64,000 nt of DNA from Eubacteriales bacterium. Lineage in GTDB: Bacteria > Bacillota > Clostridia > Oscillospirales > Butyricicoccaceae. Position numbers and translations under genes: made by a program. The first letter of the stretch is position 1. Every line of letters starts with the position of its first letter. This document shows, one piece after another, positions 24,986-33,384 of the stretch. Location of the stretch: positions 1 through 64,000 of the forward strand of contig JAUNSG010000005.1 in NCBI GenBank assembly GCA_030539335.1, written 5' to 3'. The notes beneath the pieces are model-generated. The model ran no database searches, was not told where the DNA came from, and worked only from the letters and a program-made list of their open reading frames with translations.

Positions 24986-26743
24986 TTATTCGATCGGGTC
25001 GCGCTGCAGTGCGACAGATAACGGCATATACCATGCTTCGTGGTCGGTGTGCAGAATTTCCTCTGCCTTTTCCGACAGCGGTTCTCCCAGATAGTTCTGA
25101 TAGATGTGGCGGATTTCGACATTTTCATGGGAGAAACGCAGTGGGCTCAGGCGATCCAGCTTGTAAAGCAGCTCGCCGCGAACGGTCTGCTGTTCGGCCT
25201 GATGGAACGAAATCGGCTGTCCGCCGCCGCCGACACAGCCGCCGGGACACGCCATGACCTCGACAAAGTCGTAATGTACACGTCCGGCGAGCAGTTCGTG
25301 AATGAGCTTGCGGGTTTCGCCCAGACCGCTGACGATGGCACAGCGGATGGTATTGTCGCCGAGCTGGAATTCCGCCTCGCGCCAGCCCTCGACACCGCGT
25401 ACAGCCCGGAACGCATCCGGCACAGGGTTGACACCGGTGACACTGTGATAGGCAGTGCGCAGCGCCGCCTCCATAACACCGCCGGTTACGCCGAAGATAA
25501 TGCCGGCACCCGAACCGATACCGAGTGGGGAATCAAATTCCGCATCCGGCAGCGATTTGACGTTGATGTCCAAGGAACGGATCAGACGGTTGACCTCACG
25601 GGTAGTCAGGACGATATCCACATCCGGGACACCGTAGGTCTGCTGCGAACGGCCGTTTTTCTCCGCCTTTTTGGCGAGACAGGGCATGATGGAAACACAG
25701 CAGATTTTCTCCGGATCGACGCCGAGCAGATCGGCAAAATAGGTCTTGGTAATCGCACCGAACATCTGCTGCGGGCTCTTCGATGTGGAGAGATACGGAA
25801 CCAACTGCGGATACTGGGATTTCAGGAAACGAACCCATCCCGGACAGCAGGAAGTGAACATCGGCAGATCCTTGAACTCTCCGTTTTGATAGCGCTTGAG
25901 GAATTCTGCGGCCTCTTCCATGATGGTCAGGTCAGCCGAGAATACGGTATCAAATACATAATCAAAGCCCATGGAGCGCAGTACTGCAGCCAGACGGCGT
26001 ACAGTAGCCTGCTCACGCGGCAGATCGAGATGCTCACACCAGGAAGCGCGGACTGCCGGTGCGATCTGTACAACCGTGATCTTCTCCGGATCCTCCAGTG
26101 CGTCCAAAACATCCAGCAGATCATCGCGCTCACGCAATGCACCGACCGGACAGTGTGTGATACATTGTCCGCACAGCGTGCAGTCGGATTCCTTGATGCG
26201 GCGGTTGTAAGAGACATCGATAGTGGCCCGGCTGCCGGAGCCGGTCAGCTCCCAGATGCCCATCCCCTGAATCTTTTCACAATACTGAACACAGCGCATA
26301 CATTTGATACACTTGCGCGCGTCGCGGTACAGCGGATAGGTTGTCGTCCAAAGACCGCTCGGCAGATCCTGCTGATATGGGTTGCGCAAAATACCGAGGT
26401 CATTTGCAACCGACTGTAAGCGGCAGTTGCCCGAACGGACGCAGGTGGAACAGGTGCCGTCATGCTGGGAAAGGATGAGTTCCACATTGATACGGCGGGC
26501 CTGACGGGCGCGCGGGGAGTTGGTATGTACGACCATCCCCTCATATACGAGGTTGTTGCAGGAGGAGACCAGACGGCTTTCGCCTTCGACCTCGACGCAG
26601 CAGACACGGCAGGCGCCGATCTCATTGATGTCTTTGAGATAGCAGAGGGAAGGGATGGTGATACCCGCCTGTGCGGCGGCTTCCATGATGGTCGTGCCTT
26701 CCGGAACACGGACGGCGATATTGTTAATAATGACGTTTACCAT
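24986..26743 (-). CDS. hydA: [FeFe]-hydrogenase catalytic subunit, multi-cluster (group A)
   Basis: This 585-residue hydrogenase makes or uses H2. In order it has a 2Fe-2S domain (C34, C45, C48, C62), a His-Cys3 cluster (H94, C98, C101, C107), two 4Fe-4S sites (C145/C148/C151/C155 and C188/C191/C194/C198), then the H-cluster domain with TSCCPGW (297-303), MPCLAKKAE (353-361) and MACPGGC (497-503). All cysteines of the H-cluster motifs are present. Its start overlaps the end of the flavoprotein gene by 7 bases (coupled). This is the catalytic half of an NAD(P)-linked hydrogenase. Confidence 0.93.
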   Translation of the reverse strand: MVNVIINNIAVRVPEGTTIMEAAAQAGITIPSLCYLKDINEIGACRVCCVEVEGESRLVSSCNNLVYEGMVVHTNSPRARQARRINVELILSQHDGTCSTCVRSGNCRLQSVANDLGILRNPYQQDLPSGLWTTTYPLYRDARKCIKCMRCVQYCEKIQGMGIWELTGSGSRATIDVSYNRRIKESDCTLCGQCITHCPVGALRERDDLLDVLDALEDPEKITVVQIAPAVRASWCEHLDLPREQATVRRLAAVLRSMGFDYVFDTVFSADLTIMEEAAEFLKRYQNGEFKDLPMFTSCCPGWVRFLKSQYPQLVPYLSTSKSPQQMFGAITKTYFADLLGVDPEKICCVSIMPCLAKKAEKNGRSQQTYGVPDVDIVLTTREVNRLIRSLDINVKSLPDAEFDSPLGIGSGAGIIFGVTGGVMEAALRTAYHSVTGVNPVPDAFRAVRGVEGWREAEFQLGDNTIRCAIVSGLGETRKLIHELLAGRVHYDFVEVMACPGGCVGGGGQPISFHQAEQQTVRGELLYKLDRLSPLRFSHENVEIRHIYQNYLGEPLSEKAEEILHTDHEAWYMPLSVALQRDPIE

Positions 26744-28581
26744 TGTCTCATTCTACCTCCCCGGAAATTACCGTAGCCATAGTGGTCACAGCGCAGGCAG
26801 CGTGAAGCCTCCTGCATGGCTTCCTCTTCGGTCATGCCCTCCTTGATGTCATCAAAGTTGCAGATGCATTCCGAGGCGGGGCGGGTTTTCAGATTGACAC
26901 GGCCACATGCATGCGTCGGTGAGAGCGGCGCCTCCGGGATATCATTCACGGCGGCATGAATGACGTGATTGTAGCCGAGGAAATTATCGATGTTGGCCGC
27001 CGCGACCTTTCCGGCAGCGATGGCGCGGATGACGGTGGACGGACCGGTTACGGCATCGCCGCCGGCAAATACCTTCGGGCTGCCCTGTACGAAGCTGTCC
27101 TCCAGGGCGGAGATGCGTCCATGGCTGGTTGCGACACCGGCATCGATGAAAGCCTTGGCATCAATGCCCTGACCGATGGCGACGATGACGATGTCACACG
27201 GGATGGCATTTTCCTCCTTGCTCACGGCACGGATCGGCTTCGGCCGGCCGCGGTCAAACGGTCCGATCTGCTGCGGCAGTGTGACAAGCGCAGAGACGTG
27301 ACCATTCTCATCCGCATCGATGCGCAGCGGAGATTGCAGCGGAAGAATGGTAGCGCCTTCGGCTGCGGCTTCCTCGATTTCCTCTTTCAGCGCGGTCATA
27401 TCCTGAACACGGCGGCGATAAACCGTCGTGACACTCGCTGCACCCAAACGGATGGCGGTGCGGGTGGCATCCATAGAGACGTTGCCGCCGCCGATCACGC
27501 AGACACGCTTGCCGGAAAAATCCGGCGGGTTGCCCTCGCCGATGTCGCGAAGCATTTCTACTGCGGAAATAACGCCCTCACTGGTCTCGCCCGGAATGCC
27601 GATTTTCTTATCGATGTGCGCGCCGATACAGATAAAGACGGCATCGTACTCGTCCTCAATTTGCTGGAAGGAGATATCCCGTCCAATGGAAACATCGGTA
27701 TGTACCTCAACACCGGTATCCAGGATAACCCCGATGTCGTTGTCCAGCATATTTTCCGGCAGACGATAGCGCGGAATGCCATAGCGCAGCATACCGCCCA
27801 GCTTGGGACGCTGTTCATAGATTACGGTCTGATGGCCCATCAGCTGAAGATAGAAGGCGGCCGACAGTCCGCCGGGGCCGCCGCCGATAATGGCGATGCG
27901 TTTGCCGGTGGACGGGTGCGGCTTGATCGCCGGGACATGCAGCGCGTTGTTGACCGCAAAGTGCTTGAGCCCGCAGATGTTGACGGCATCGTCAATCATG
28001 TTGCGTCGACAGCGCGCCTCGCACGGATGCTCGCAGACATACGCACAGGCGGTGGGGAACGGATTGTCCTTGCGGATCAGCTTGACCGCATCGGCATAGC
28101 GTCCGGCGCGGACAAGTGCAATGTAGCCCGGGATATCGACATGAGCCGGACAGAGCGCAACACATGGTACCGGCTGTGTCAGGCCGCTGGTACAGCGGTT
28201 GTTCTTTACGTGTTCCACATAGTCCTCGCGGAAGCCTCTCACACCGCGCAGAACCATCGCGGCGGCTTCATATCCGATGGCACAGTCTGCGGAATCCGCG
28301 ATGGACTGTGCCGTCTTTTCGATGCGGTCAATGGTGTCCAGGGTGGCGCGCTCACTGAGTACATCGTCCATCAGATGGGCAAGCTGTCCCAATCCAATGC
28401 GGCAGGGGACACATTTGCCGCAGGTCTGCGCATGACATAGCTTCAGGAAGCCAAGCGAGATATCAACCGGGCAAAGTCCCGGAGGGCTGGCGGCAATGCG
28501 GCGTTCCAGATCTTCGTACAGACTCTCGACCACCTTTTGCGCCCGGTTGGGGGTTTCCAAACTTAGTCGGCTCAAATTCAT
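26737..28581 (-). CDS. NuoF-type FeS segment fused to GltD/NfnB-like NAD(P) oxidoreductase
   Basis: This 614-residue flavoprotein is the redox partner of the hydrogenase. Residues about 40-120 have C54, C57, C60 (CGKCVPC) and C100, the 4Fe-4S layout of the NuoF C-terminus but without the NuoF FMN part. Residues 130-203 have the Cys-rich GltD N-terminal pattern (CPAHVDIPGY, CEHPCEARC). The FAD site GGGPGG is at 232-237 and a second Rossmann motif (VIGGGNVSMDAT) follows, with the usual late GGDAVTGPSTVIRA. It resembles NADPH-linked electron-bifurcating oxidoreductase subunits (GltD/NfnB). Together with HydA it probably uses NAD(P)H, ferredoxin and H2. Confidence 0.85.
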   Translation of the reverse strand: MNLSRLSLETPNRAQKVVESLYEDLERRIAASPPGLCPVDISLGFLKLCHAQTCGKCVPCRIGLGQLAHLMDDVLSERATLDTIDRIEKTAQSIADSADCAIGYEAAAMVLRGVRGFREDYVEHVKNNRCTSGLTQPVPCVALCPAHVDIPGYIALVRAGRYADAVKLIRKDNPFPTACAYVCEHPCEARCRRNMIDDAVNICGLKHFAVNNALHVPAIKPHPSTGKRIAIIGGGPGGLSAAFYLQLMGHQTVIYEQRPKLGGMLRYGIPRYRLPENMLDNDIGVILDTGVEVHTDVSIGRDISFQQIEDEYDAVFICIGAHIDKKIGIPGETSEGVISAVEMLRDIGEGNPPDFSGKRVCVIGGGNVSMDATRTAIRLGAASVTTVYRRRVQDMTALKEEIEEAAAEGATILPLQSPLRIDADENGHVSALVTLPQQIGPFDRGRPKPIRAVSKEENAIPCDIVIVAIGQGIDAKAFIDAGVATSHGRISALEDSFVQGSPKVFAGGDAVTGPSTVIRAIAAGKVAAANIDNFLGYNHVIHAAVNDIPEAPLSPTHACGRVNLKTRPASECICNFDDIKEGMTEEEAMQEASRCLRCDHYGYGNFRGGRMRQW

Positions 28582-28658
28582 TCACTCCTATTCTGTGGGT
28601 ATCTTCTGTTGCTCGAAAAAACATCAAGATTTACCAACAAACAACACAACTTGTACCC

Positions 28659-28686
28659 ATTGTAGCAGGAAAATTTGAAAAATCAA
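28659..28686 (-). promoter_or_regulatory. Predicted promoter of the hydrogenase operon
   Basis: On the minus strand, TTGATT (28681-28686) is followed 16 bases later by TACAAT (28659-28664). The leader from about 28652 to the ATG at 28581 is about 70 bases, with no riboswitch fold recognised. Confidence 0.6.
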
Positions 28687-28788
28687 CTCTATTTGAAAAT
28701 TGGCTGAAAATATTCGAAAAAAGTTAAAATTGACAGAATGACTGCAATTATTGTTAAGAATTCGGCAAAAAAGTGTGAAAATTTTGAC

Positions 28789-28817
28789 GAAAAAACAGGA
28801 CGCCGAATGGCGTCCTG
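28789..28817 (-). terminator. Terminator of the serine acetyltransferase gene
   Basis: CAGGACGCC (28796-28804) and GGCGTCCTG (28809-28817) form a perfect 9-bp stem with a GAAT loop. On the minus strand TTTTTT follows, so it ends the gene at 28860. Confidence 0.9.
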
Positions 28818-28859
28818 CTGATTGGGATGTCCGATCCCATAAAGTCAATGGCAGAAGGA

Positions 28860-29825
28860 TTACAGGCCGGAATGATCCAGAGAGATCCAGCGGTAATCCT
28901 CCGGTGCAAGCTCCTGCTCGTGTTCCCCGAAGTCATCTACCGTAAGTTCCGGATTCTTGATGCTGACGCGGGAGAACGGCGGGATCGACGAGGTGATAAA
29001 CGCGTTGCCGCCGATGGTCGAGCTTTCGCCGATGACCGTTTTGCCGCCCAGGATAGACGCGCCGGAATAGATCGTGACGTTGTTTTCGATCGTCGGATGA
29101 CGCTTCTTTCCCGCCAGCTTCATACCGGCGCGGGTGGAGAGGGCGCCGAGCGTGACGCCCTGATAGATCTTGACGTTTTCGCCGATCTCGGTTGTCTCAC
29201 CGATGACAACGCCGGTGCCGTGATCGATAAAGAAATACTCGCCGATGGTGGCGCCCGGATTGATGTCGATTCCGGTCAGACCGTGGACATATTCGCTCAT
29301 AATGCGCGGAATATACGGGATATCGCGCAGATACAACTCATGTGCAATGCGGTGGACAAAGATCGCATGCAGGCCCGGATACGAGAAGATGACCTGTTCG
29401 CGGCTGCCCGCAGCCGGGTCGCCGTTCAGTGCGGCCTCGACGTCGATCATGAGGAGCTTCTGCAGGCGCGGCAGCTCCTGAAATACCTCGCTTGTGACCT
29501 GGCTGGCGCGGTGGGTGACCGCCTCGGTCTTGCCGCCCTCGCGATAGGCGAGCGCAAGCTCCAGTTGTCGCAGCAGCTTATCATACAGGGCGGTAAGCAT
29601 GTGACCGACAAAGTAGGGGGCGGAGGTGCGGCTGAGGCTCTCCGAACCATAATAGCTGGGAAACAGCAATTGACGGAAATCGGAGATGATTTCCAAAATC
29701 ACCTTGCGGTTTGGCCGGGGAATATTGTGGCGGTTGAAAAACAGTCCGCTGGACTGATAGCCTTCGTCCAGTTGACGTACGATGTCATCCAACTGGTGGC
29801 TGAAGTCATGGTTTTGTTGTGACAT
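28860..29825 (-). CDS. cysE: Serine O-acetyltransferase (EpsC type)
   Basis: This 321-residue enzyme makes O-acetylserine from serine and acetyl-CoA, the first step of cysteine synthesis. The C-terminal half has the hexapeptide left-handed beta-helix with [24 protein letters not shown] and VTLGALST, and ends with [10 protein letters not shown] as in SATs. The N-terminal helical part (1-130) is longer, as in EpsC-type Clostridia enzymes. AAGGAG precedes the ATG at 29825. It stands without cysK nearby, so it would feed cysteine synthesis elsewhere. Confidence 0.92.
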   Translation of the reverse strand: MSQQNHDFSHQLDDIVRQLDEGYQSSGLFFNRHNIPRPNRKVILEIISDFRQLLFPSYYGSESLSRTSAPYFVGHMLTALYDKLLRQLELALAYREGGKTEAVTHRASQVTSEVFQELPRLQKLLMIDVEAALNGDPAAGSREQVIFSYPGLHAIFVHRIAHELYLRDIPYIPRIMSEYVHGLTGIDINPGATIGEYFFIDHGTGVVIGETTEIGENVKIYQGVTLGALSTRAGMKLAGKKRHPTIENNVTIYSGASILGGKTVIGESSTIGGNAFITSSIPPFSRVSIKNPELTVDDFGEHEQELAPEDYRWISLDHSGL

Positions 29826-29927
29826 AATAACTCCTTCTCCCCGAACGTCAGGGGATGAGATCGATGAAAAAACGGCGGCGCCATCTGGAAATGCTGGCAG
29901 GTATGCCGGTTTTATTCATACGAAAAC

Positions 29928-29955
29928 AGTATAGCATACATTACAAAAAATGCAA
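29928..29955 (-). promoter_or_regulatory. Predicted promoter of the serine acetyltransferase gene
   Basis: On the minus strand, TTGCAT (29950-29955), a 16-base spacer, and TATACT (29928-29933). The leader to the ATG is about 96 bases and carries a CCCC/GGGG hairpin directly before the ribosome site, which may modulate translation. Confidence 0.6.
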
Positions 29956-29960
29956 TGGTG

Positions 29961-30926
29961 TTACAAAAATAGGTTATACAGATTTAAAATCAACGGCATG
30001 GAAATTGCGGAAAGCAGGGTGGAAAACGCGATAATCCGACTGGAATACCGGTAATTAGTCCCGAATTGCTGGGCAAACATCGAGGATGCAATGGCACAGG
30101 GCGTCGCGATGCTGATGACCATAACCTGACTGACCTGCGCGTCCCAGGGGAGGAGCAGGGCGATTGCAATGCCGAGCAGCGGAAGGAGCAGCAGGCGGAT
30201 GAAACACACCAGATAAGTCGAGCGGTCACGGAGAATATCCAGCAGGTTTGACTGCGCCAGATACACACCGAGTACAAGCATTGCGAGCGGAGTATTCAGT
30301 GCGGAGAGATATTCAATCGGCGTGCCGATGACCGACGGCAATGGAAACGAAAGAAGGAAGGTCAGCAGACCGATGTAAAAGCCGACGGTTCCCGGATTGA
30401 AGAAGATTTTCTTCCAGTTGACTTTTCCGCTGTTCTGACCGGAGGCAGAGCACAGCGTATGTACGCCATAGGTCCAAAGAAAGATATTCGTGATGACGAT
30501 ATAGACGGAGCCGACAAACACACCATCGGTGCCGCACAGTGCCTGCAGCAGTGGCAGAGCCATAAAGCCGTTGTTTGGGAAGACGACACACATGCGCTGA
30601 TCGGCATAGTCGGGTTGGGATTTGTGGAATGCAGCCGCAGCGATCCCGATGGCACACAGTGTGATGACAGTGGCCAAAATCAATGCCTGAATCAACTGGC
30701 CGAACATCGCGGGATCATAATCTCGCTGGAAGGAATGGATAATCAGACAGGGGGCGACGATGTTGATCAGCAGAGAAGAAAGGTCTTTGGAGCCCTGATT
30801 TGTGATAATGCCGCGCCGGTAACAGATGGCGCCCAATCCCATGAGCAGGAACATAATGATGATCTGTGTATATAGTAGAAAAAGATTCAATTGGAAAGCC
30901 TTCTTTCTCTGAAAAACTAGTTTCAA
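29961..30926 (-). CDS. AEC-family transporter
   Basis: This protein of up to 321 residues has about ten hydrophobic segments (for example IIIMFLLMGLGAICY, LILATVITLCAIGIAAAAF, VVFPNNGFMALPLLQAL). It has the repeated AEC signatures FPNNGFMALP near residue 112 and GTPIEYLSALNTPLAMLVLGVY late. Auxin-efflux-carrier family members export or import organic acids such as malate or amino-acid-like acids; the substrate is unknown. The true start may be a downstream TTG (about residue 13) or the ATG at about residue 25, since the ribosome site is poor. Confidence 0.85.
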   Translation of the reverse strand: MKLVFQRKKAFQLNLFLLYTQIIIMFLLMGLGAICYRRGIITNQGSKDLSSLLINIVAPCLIIHSFQRDYDPAMFGQLIQALILATVITLCAIGIAAAAFHKSQPDYADQRMCVVFPNNGFMALPLLQALCGTDGVFVGSVYIVITNIFLWTYGVHTLCSASGQNSGKVNWKKIFFNPGTVGFYIGLLTFLLSFPLPSVIGTPIEYLSALNTPLAMLVLGVYLAQSNLLDILRDRSTYLVCFIRLLLLPLLGIAIALLLPWDAQVSQVMVISIATPCAIASSMFAQQFGTNYRYSSRIIAFSTLLSAISMPLILNLYNLFL

Positions 30927-30972
30927 TAATAGAACAAAAGTGGAAAAGTGTCAAATCCTTTGTGGTTCGAAA

Positions 30973-31001
30973 TTGACAGCACAGCGCGAAAATCGTATAC
31001 T
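30973..31001 (+). promoter_or_regulatory. Strong promoter of the permease gene
   Basis: TTGACA (30973-30978), 17-base spacer, TATACT (30996-31001). The leader to GTG 31053 is about 45 bases, too short for a TPP riboswitch. Confidence 0.8.
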
Positions 31002-31052
31002 AAAATACATAGTAAGGAAAGATAGAAAAATTTCTCTCAGGAGGAAACGGAT

Positions 31053-32228
31053 GTGAAGAAGACTTCTTTGCTGAATAATACTGCGATGTGGCTCGGGGCC
31101 TCCATTTCCATTGCGGAAATCATGTCCGGGGCATATATCGCCGGAATTGGCCTGAAGCGTGGCCTGGCTGCCATTTTTATCGGACATATTATCGGCGGCC
31201 TGCTGTTTTATCTGTGCGGGCGCATCGGTGGGGAGAGCGGACGCTCCTCCATGGATTGTGCGGCCTTTTCCTTTGGCACCCAGGGCGCGGGCGTATTTGC
31301 CTGTATAAATGTCCTGCAGCTGACGGCGTGGACAGCCATCATGCTGCATGTCAGTGCCCAGGCGTTGACGACAATTACATCCGGGCTGTTCCCGACCTGG
31401 GCATGGTGCCTGCTAATCGGTCTTTCGGTCATGGCGTGGGTATTTGCCGGCGGCGCGGAAATCAGCCGGATTAACTTGCTGGCATCCACTCTGCTGCTGG
31501 TGCTGACCTTTGTCATGTGCCAGCATGTCTTGCAGTCTGGAAACGGCATTGCAGAGACGGTTTTGCATTTCAATGATCTGACCTTCGGCTCTGCCATCGA
31601 GCTGTCTCTGGCGCTGCCGCTCTCATGGATTCCTTTGGTCGCAGATTACAGCAGTAAGGCGAAACAGCCGCACGCGACCAATTGCCTCGGTACGCTTACT
31701 TATACGGTCGGCAGCATCTGGATGTACAGCATTGGACTGATGGCGGCGCTCTATTGTGGGCACAGCGACATCATTCAGCTGCTCGTGCGCACGGGCATCA
31801 TCCGCATTCCGCTGCTGATTGTGGTCCTTGCCACCATGACGACGACTTTTATTGAGGCGTGCTCGGCCGGTATCAGTGCACAGACAATCTCGAAGCGGTA
31901 TTCGGTACGCTTTTTGGCCCTCGTTGTCTTGATTCTTGCCACCATTGCATCTATTTTTGTGCCGCTGGAGCAGTATGATCAGTTTTTGTTTTTGATCGCA
32001 TCGGTGTTCTCACCGATGGCCGCCATTATGATTACTGACTATTTCCTGCTGAAAAAGCACCAGACGGAACAGATACTGGATTTGGGCTCGATGCTGCTGT
32101 GGGCGGTGGGTTTTGTCCTGTATTGGCTGCTGGTGAGCATCAGCGGTGCGGTAGGCAGTACCGTTCCTCTGTTTCTCATTCTGGGTGTGATCCGGTTTGT
32201 CACAGAGAAGCTGCGAGGTGTTGGATGA
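31053..32228 (+). CDS. Cytosine/hydroxymethylpyrimidine permease (CytX/CodB-like)
   Basis: This 391-residue membrane protein has about twelve segments and belongs to the nucleobase-cation-symport-1 family. Its N-terminal segment AMWLGASISIAEIMSGAYIAGIGLKRGL and the end (FSPMAAIMITDYFLL) match the CytX/CodB subgroup thought to import pyrimidines such as hydroxymethylpyrimidine. The start is GTG 31053 with AGGAGG before it; the overlapping ATG at 31051 meets a stop at once. The HAD phosphatase follows with an ATGA overlap, so they are co-transcribed. Confidence 0.83.
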   Translation: MKKTSLLNNTAMWLGASISIAEIMSGAYIAGIGLKRGLAAIFIGHIIGGLLFYLCGRIGGESGRSSMDCAAFSFGTQGAGVFACINVLQLTAWTAIMLHVSAQALTTITSGLFPTWAWCLLIGLSVMAWVFAGGAEISRINLLASTLLLVLTFVMCQHVLQSGNGIAETVLHFNDLTFGSAIELSLALPLSWIPLVADYSSKAKQPHATNCLGTLTYTVGSIWMYSIGLMAALYCGHSDIIQLLVRTGIIRIPLLIVVLATMTTTFIEACSAGISAQTISKRYSVRFLALVVLILATIASIFVPLEQYDQFLFLIASVFSPMAAIMITDYFLLKKHQTEQILDLGSMLLWAVGFVLYWLLVSISGAVGSTVPLFLILGVIRFVTEKLRGVG

Positions 32229-32914
32229 AGCATGTGATCCGGCTCCGCGGAGCGATTTTTGATATGGATGGTACGATTCTCGATTCGATGCCCTGCTGGG
32301 AGACGGTCGGCCTGCGCTATCTGCTTGACCGCCGGATTCCGGTTCCGGACGTCGATGCGTTGGCGCGGCGTCTGAAAACCACGACATTGCCGCAGGCGGC
32401 ACAGTTGTATCGGGAAGAGTTCGGCATCACGGACAGCATTACATGCATTTGTGCGGACATTACGGCGATGATTGCGCGTGATTACCGTGAGACGGCACCG
32501 CTCAAGCCGCATGTGCCGGAGATGCTCCAGCGCATGCAGGACGCAGGTGTCCGGATGTGTATTGCGACGGCGACGGATCGAAAGCTGGCAGAGGCGGCAC
32601 TCACACGGCTTGGAGTGCTCCGGTATTTCCGATTCGTTCACACCTGTCAGGAGCTGCATACCAGCAAGCAGAAGCCGGATATCTTTGACCGGTCGGTACA
32701 GCGGCTCGGCACGTCCAAAGCGGACACGGTGGTCTTTGAGGATGCACTGCATGCGGCCCAGACGGCAGCACACGCCGGATACCGCGTTGTGGGGATCTAT
32801 GACGATTCGGCAAAGGCGGAGCGGGAACAGATAAAACCGCTGTGCACCTGCTATCTGGACGACTGGGATGAGCTGGAGATTGAACAAGACGAACCCGCTT
32901 TGGTTGGCCCTTGA
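32225..32914 (+). CDS. HAD-family phosphatase (beta-phosphoglucomutase-like)
   Basis: This 229-residue cytosolic enzyme has FDMDGT with nucleophile D13 and acid D15, a C1-type helical cap, CIATATDR (motif II Thr), SKQKPDIF (motif III Lys) and VFEDALHA (motif IV). It removes a phosphate from a small metabolite. The permease in front suggests a pyrimidine or thiamine-related phosphate, but this is inference. The ATG at 32225 overlaps the permease stop. An in-frame earlier ATG (32099) is inside the permease. Confidence 0.85.
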   Translation: MKHVIRLRGAIFDMDGTILDSMPCWETVGLRYLLDRRIPVPDVDALARRLKTTTLPQAAQLYREEFGITDSITCICADITAMIARDYRETAPLKPHVPEMLQRMQDAGVRMCIATATDRKLAEAALTRLGVLRYFRFVHTCQELHTSKQKPDIFDRSVQRLGTSKADTVVFEDALHAAQTAAHAGYRVVGIYDDSAKAEREQIKPLCTCYLDDWDELEIEQDEPALVGP

Positions 32915-32940
32915 GCTGAACGGAGCGGGCGTTTTTTCTT
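32894..32940 (+). terminator. Terminator at the end of the permease-HAD operon
   Basis: CCCGCT (32894-32899) pairs with AGCGGG (32924-32929), followed by a T-run (32932-32937). The 5' arm lies inside the HAD gene end. Confidence 0.65.
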
Positions 32941-33256
32941 CCTTCGACACAATATGTTGTGGTGACAGTCGAAAAAATGTATATATTTTGAAATTCCGAA
33001 AAAATTTTTTTGAGAACTTTTTTTGAATGTTTCTAAATTTTGGAGGATGGAGAACCAGATGGAAAAATGACTTCGGAAAAGTTGTGTGATTGCGGAAATG
33101 AAAAAGAAAAAACTTTGCAAGAATTGAGAATAGTTTGTGATTTTGGGATATTATACAATTGTTTCCGGAAAGATTTCACGAGTTTCGCAAAAAAGGATTT
33201 CTCCCAAAAGGTATGTTTTTCGTACAATTCCACATTTGTTCTGCCCGTCGGATGTC
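32941..33256. other. AT-rich intergenic region before nrdD
   Basis: About 320 bases with no convincing gene. A possible 80-residue reading frame (33040-33282, +) has no ribosome site and low-complexity composition, so it is left out. The only clear element is the promoter that follows at 33257. Confidence 0.5.
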
Positions 33257-33285
33257 TTGACAAGAGGGGCGGCCCGTACTAAAAT
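33257..33285 (+). promoter_or_regulatory. Predicted promoter of the nrdD operon
   Basis: TTGACA (33257-33262), 17-base spacer, TAAAAT (33280-33285). The NrdR-box-like sites lie just downstream, in the leader. A second weaker promoter overlapping the boxes is possible. Confidence 0.65.
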
Positions 33286-33313
33286 AAAAACTGTTATCGA
33301 CTTCTAACAGAAA

Positions 33314-33361
33314 ACACTATATCTTGTGTGAACGATGGCATTGATACCATATATTTAGATT
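33314..33361 (+). promoter_or_regulatory. Tandem NrdR-box-like sites before nrdD
   Basis: ACACTATATCTTGTGT at 33314-33329 matches the NrdR consensus acaCwATATaTwGtgt with few changes. A weaker copy at 33346-33361 (ACCATATATTTAGATT) starts 32 bases later, about three helical turns, which is the usual spacing of paired NrdR boxes. NrdR represses ribonucleotide reductase genes. No nrdR gene is in the window. Confidence 0.7.
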
Positions 33362-33384
33362 TCAAGGAGTGTGAGAATATCCTG

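Noticed and set aside
26956..28440. 494-codon plus-strand frame opposite the hydrogenase partner
   Set aside because: It is a shadow frame; the flavoprotein motifs on the minus strand are unambiguous.
31002..31052. TPP riboswitch before the CytX-like permease
   Set aside because: The leader is only about 45 bases, too short for the fold, and no THI-box motif is visible.
33040..33282. 80-residue plus-strand reading frame before nrdD
   Set aside because: It has no ribosome site, low-complexity composition and overlaps the promoter; it is more likely untranslated AT-rich DNA.
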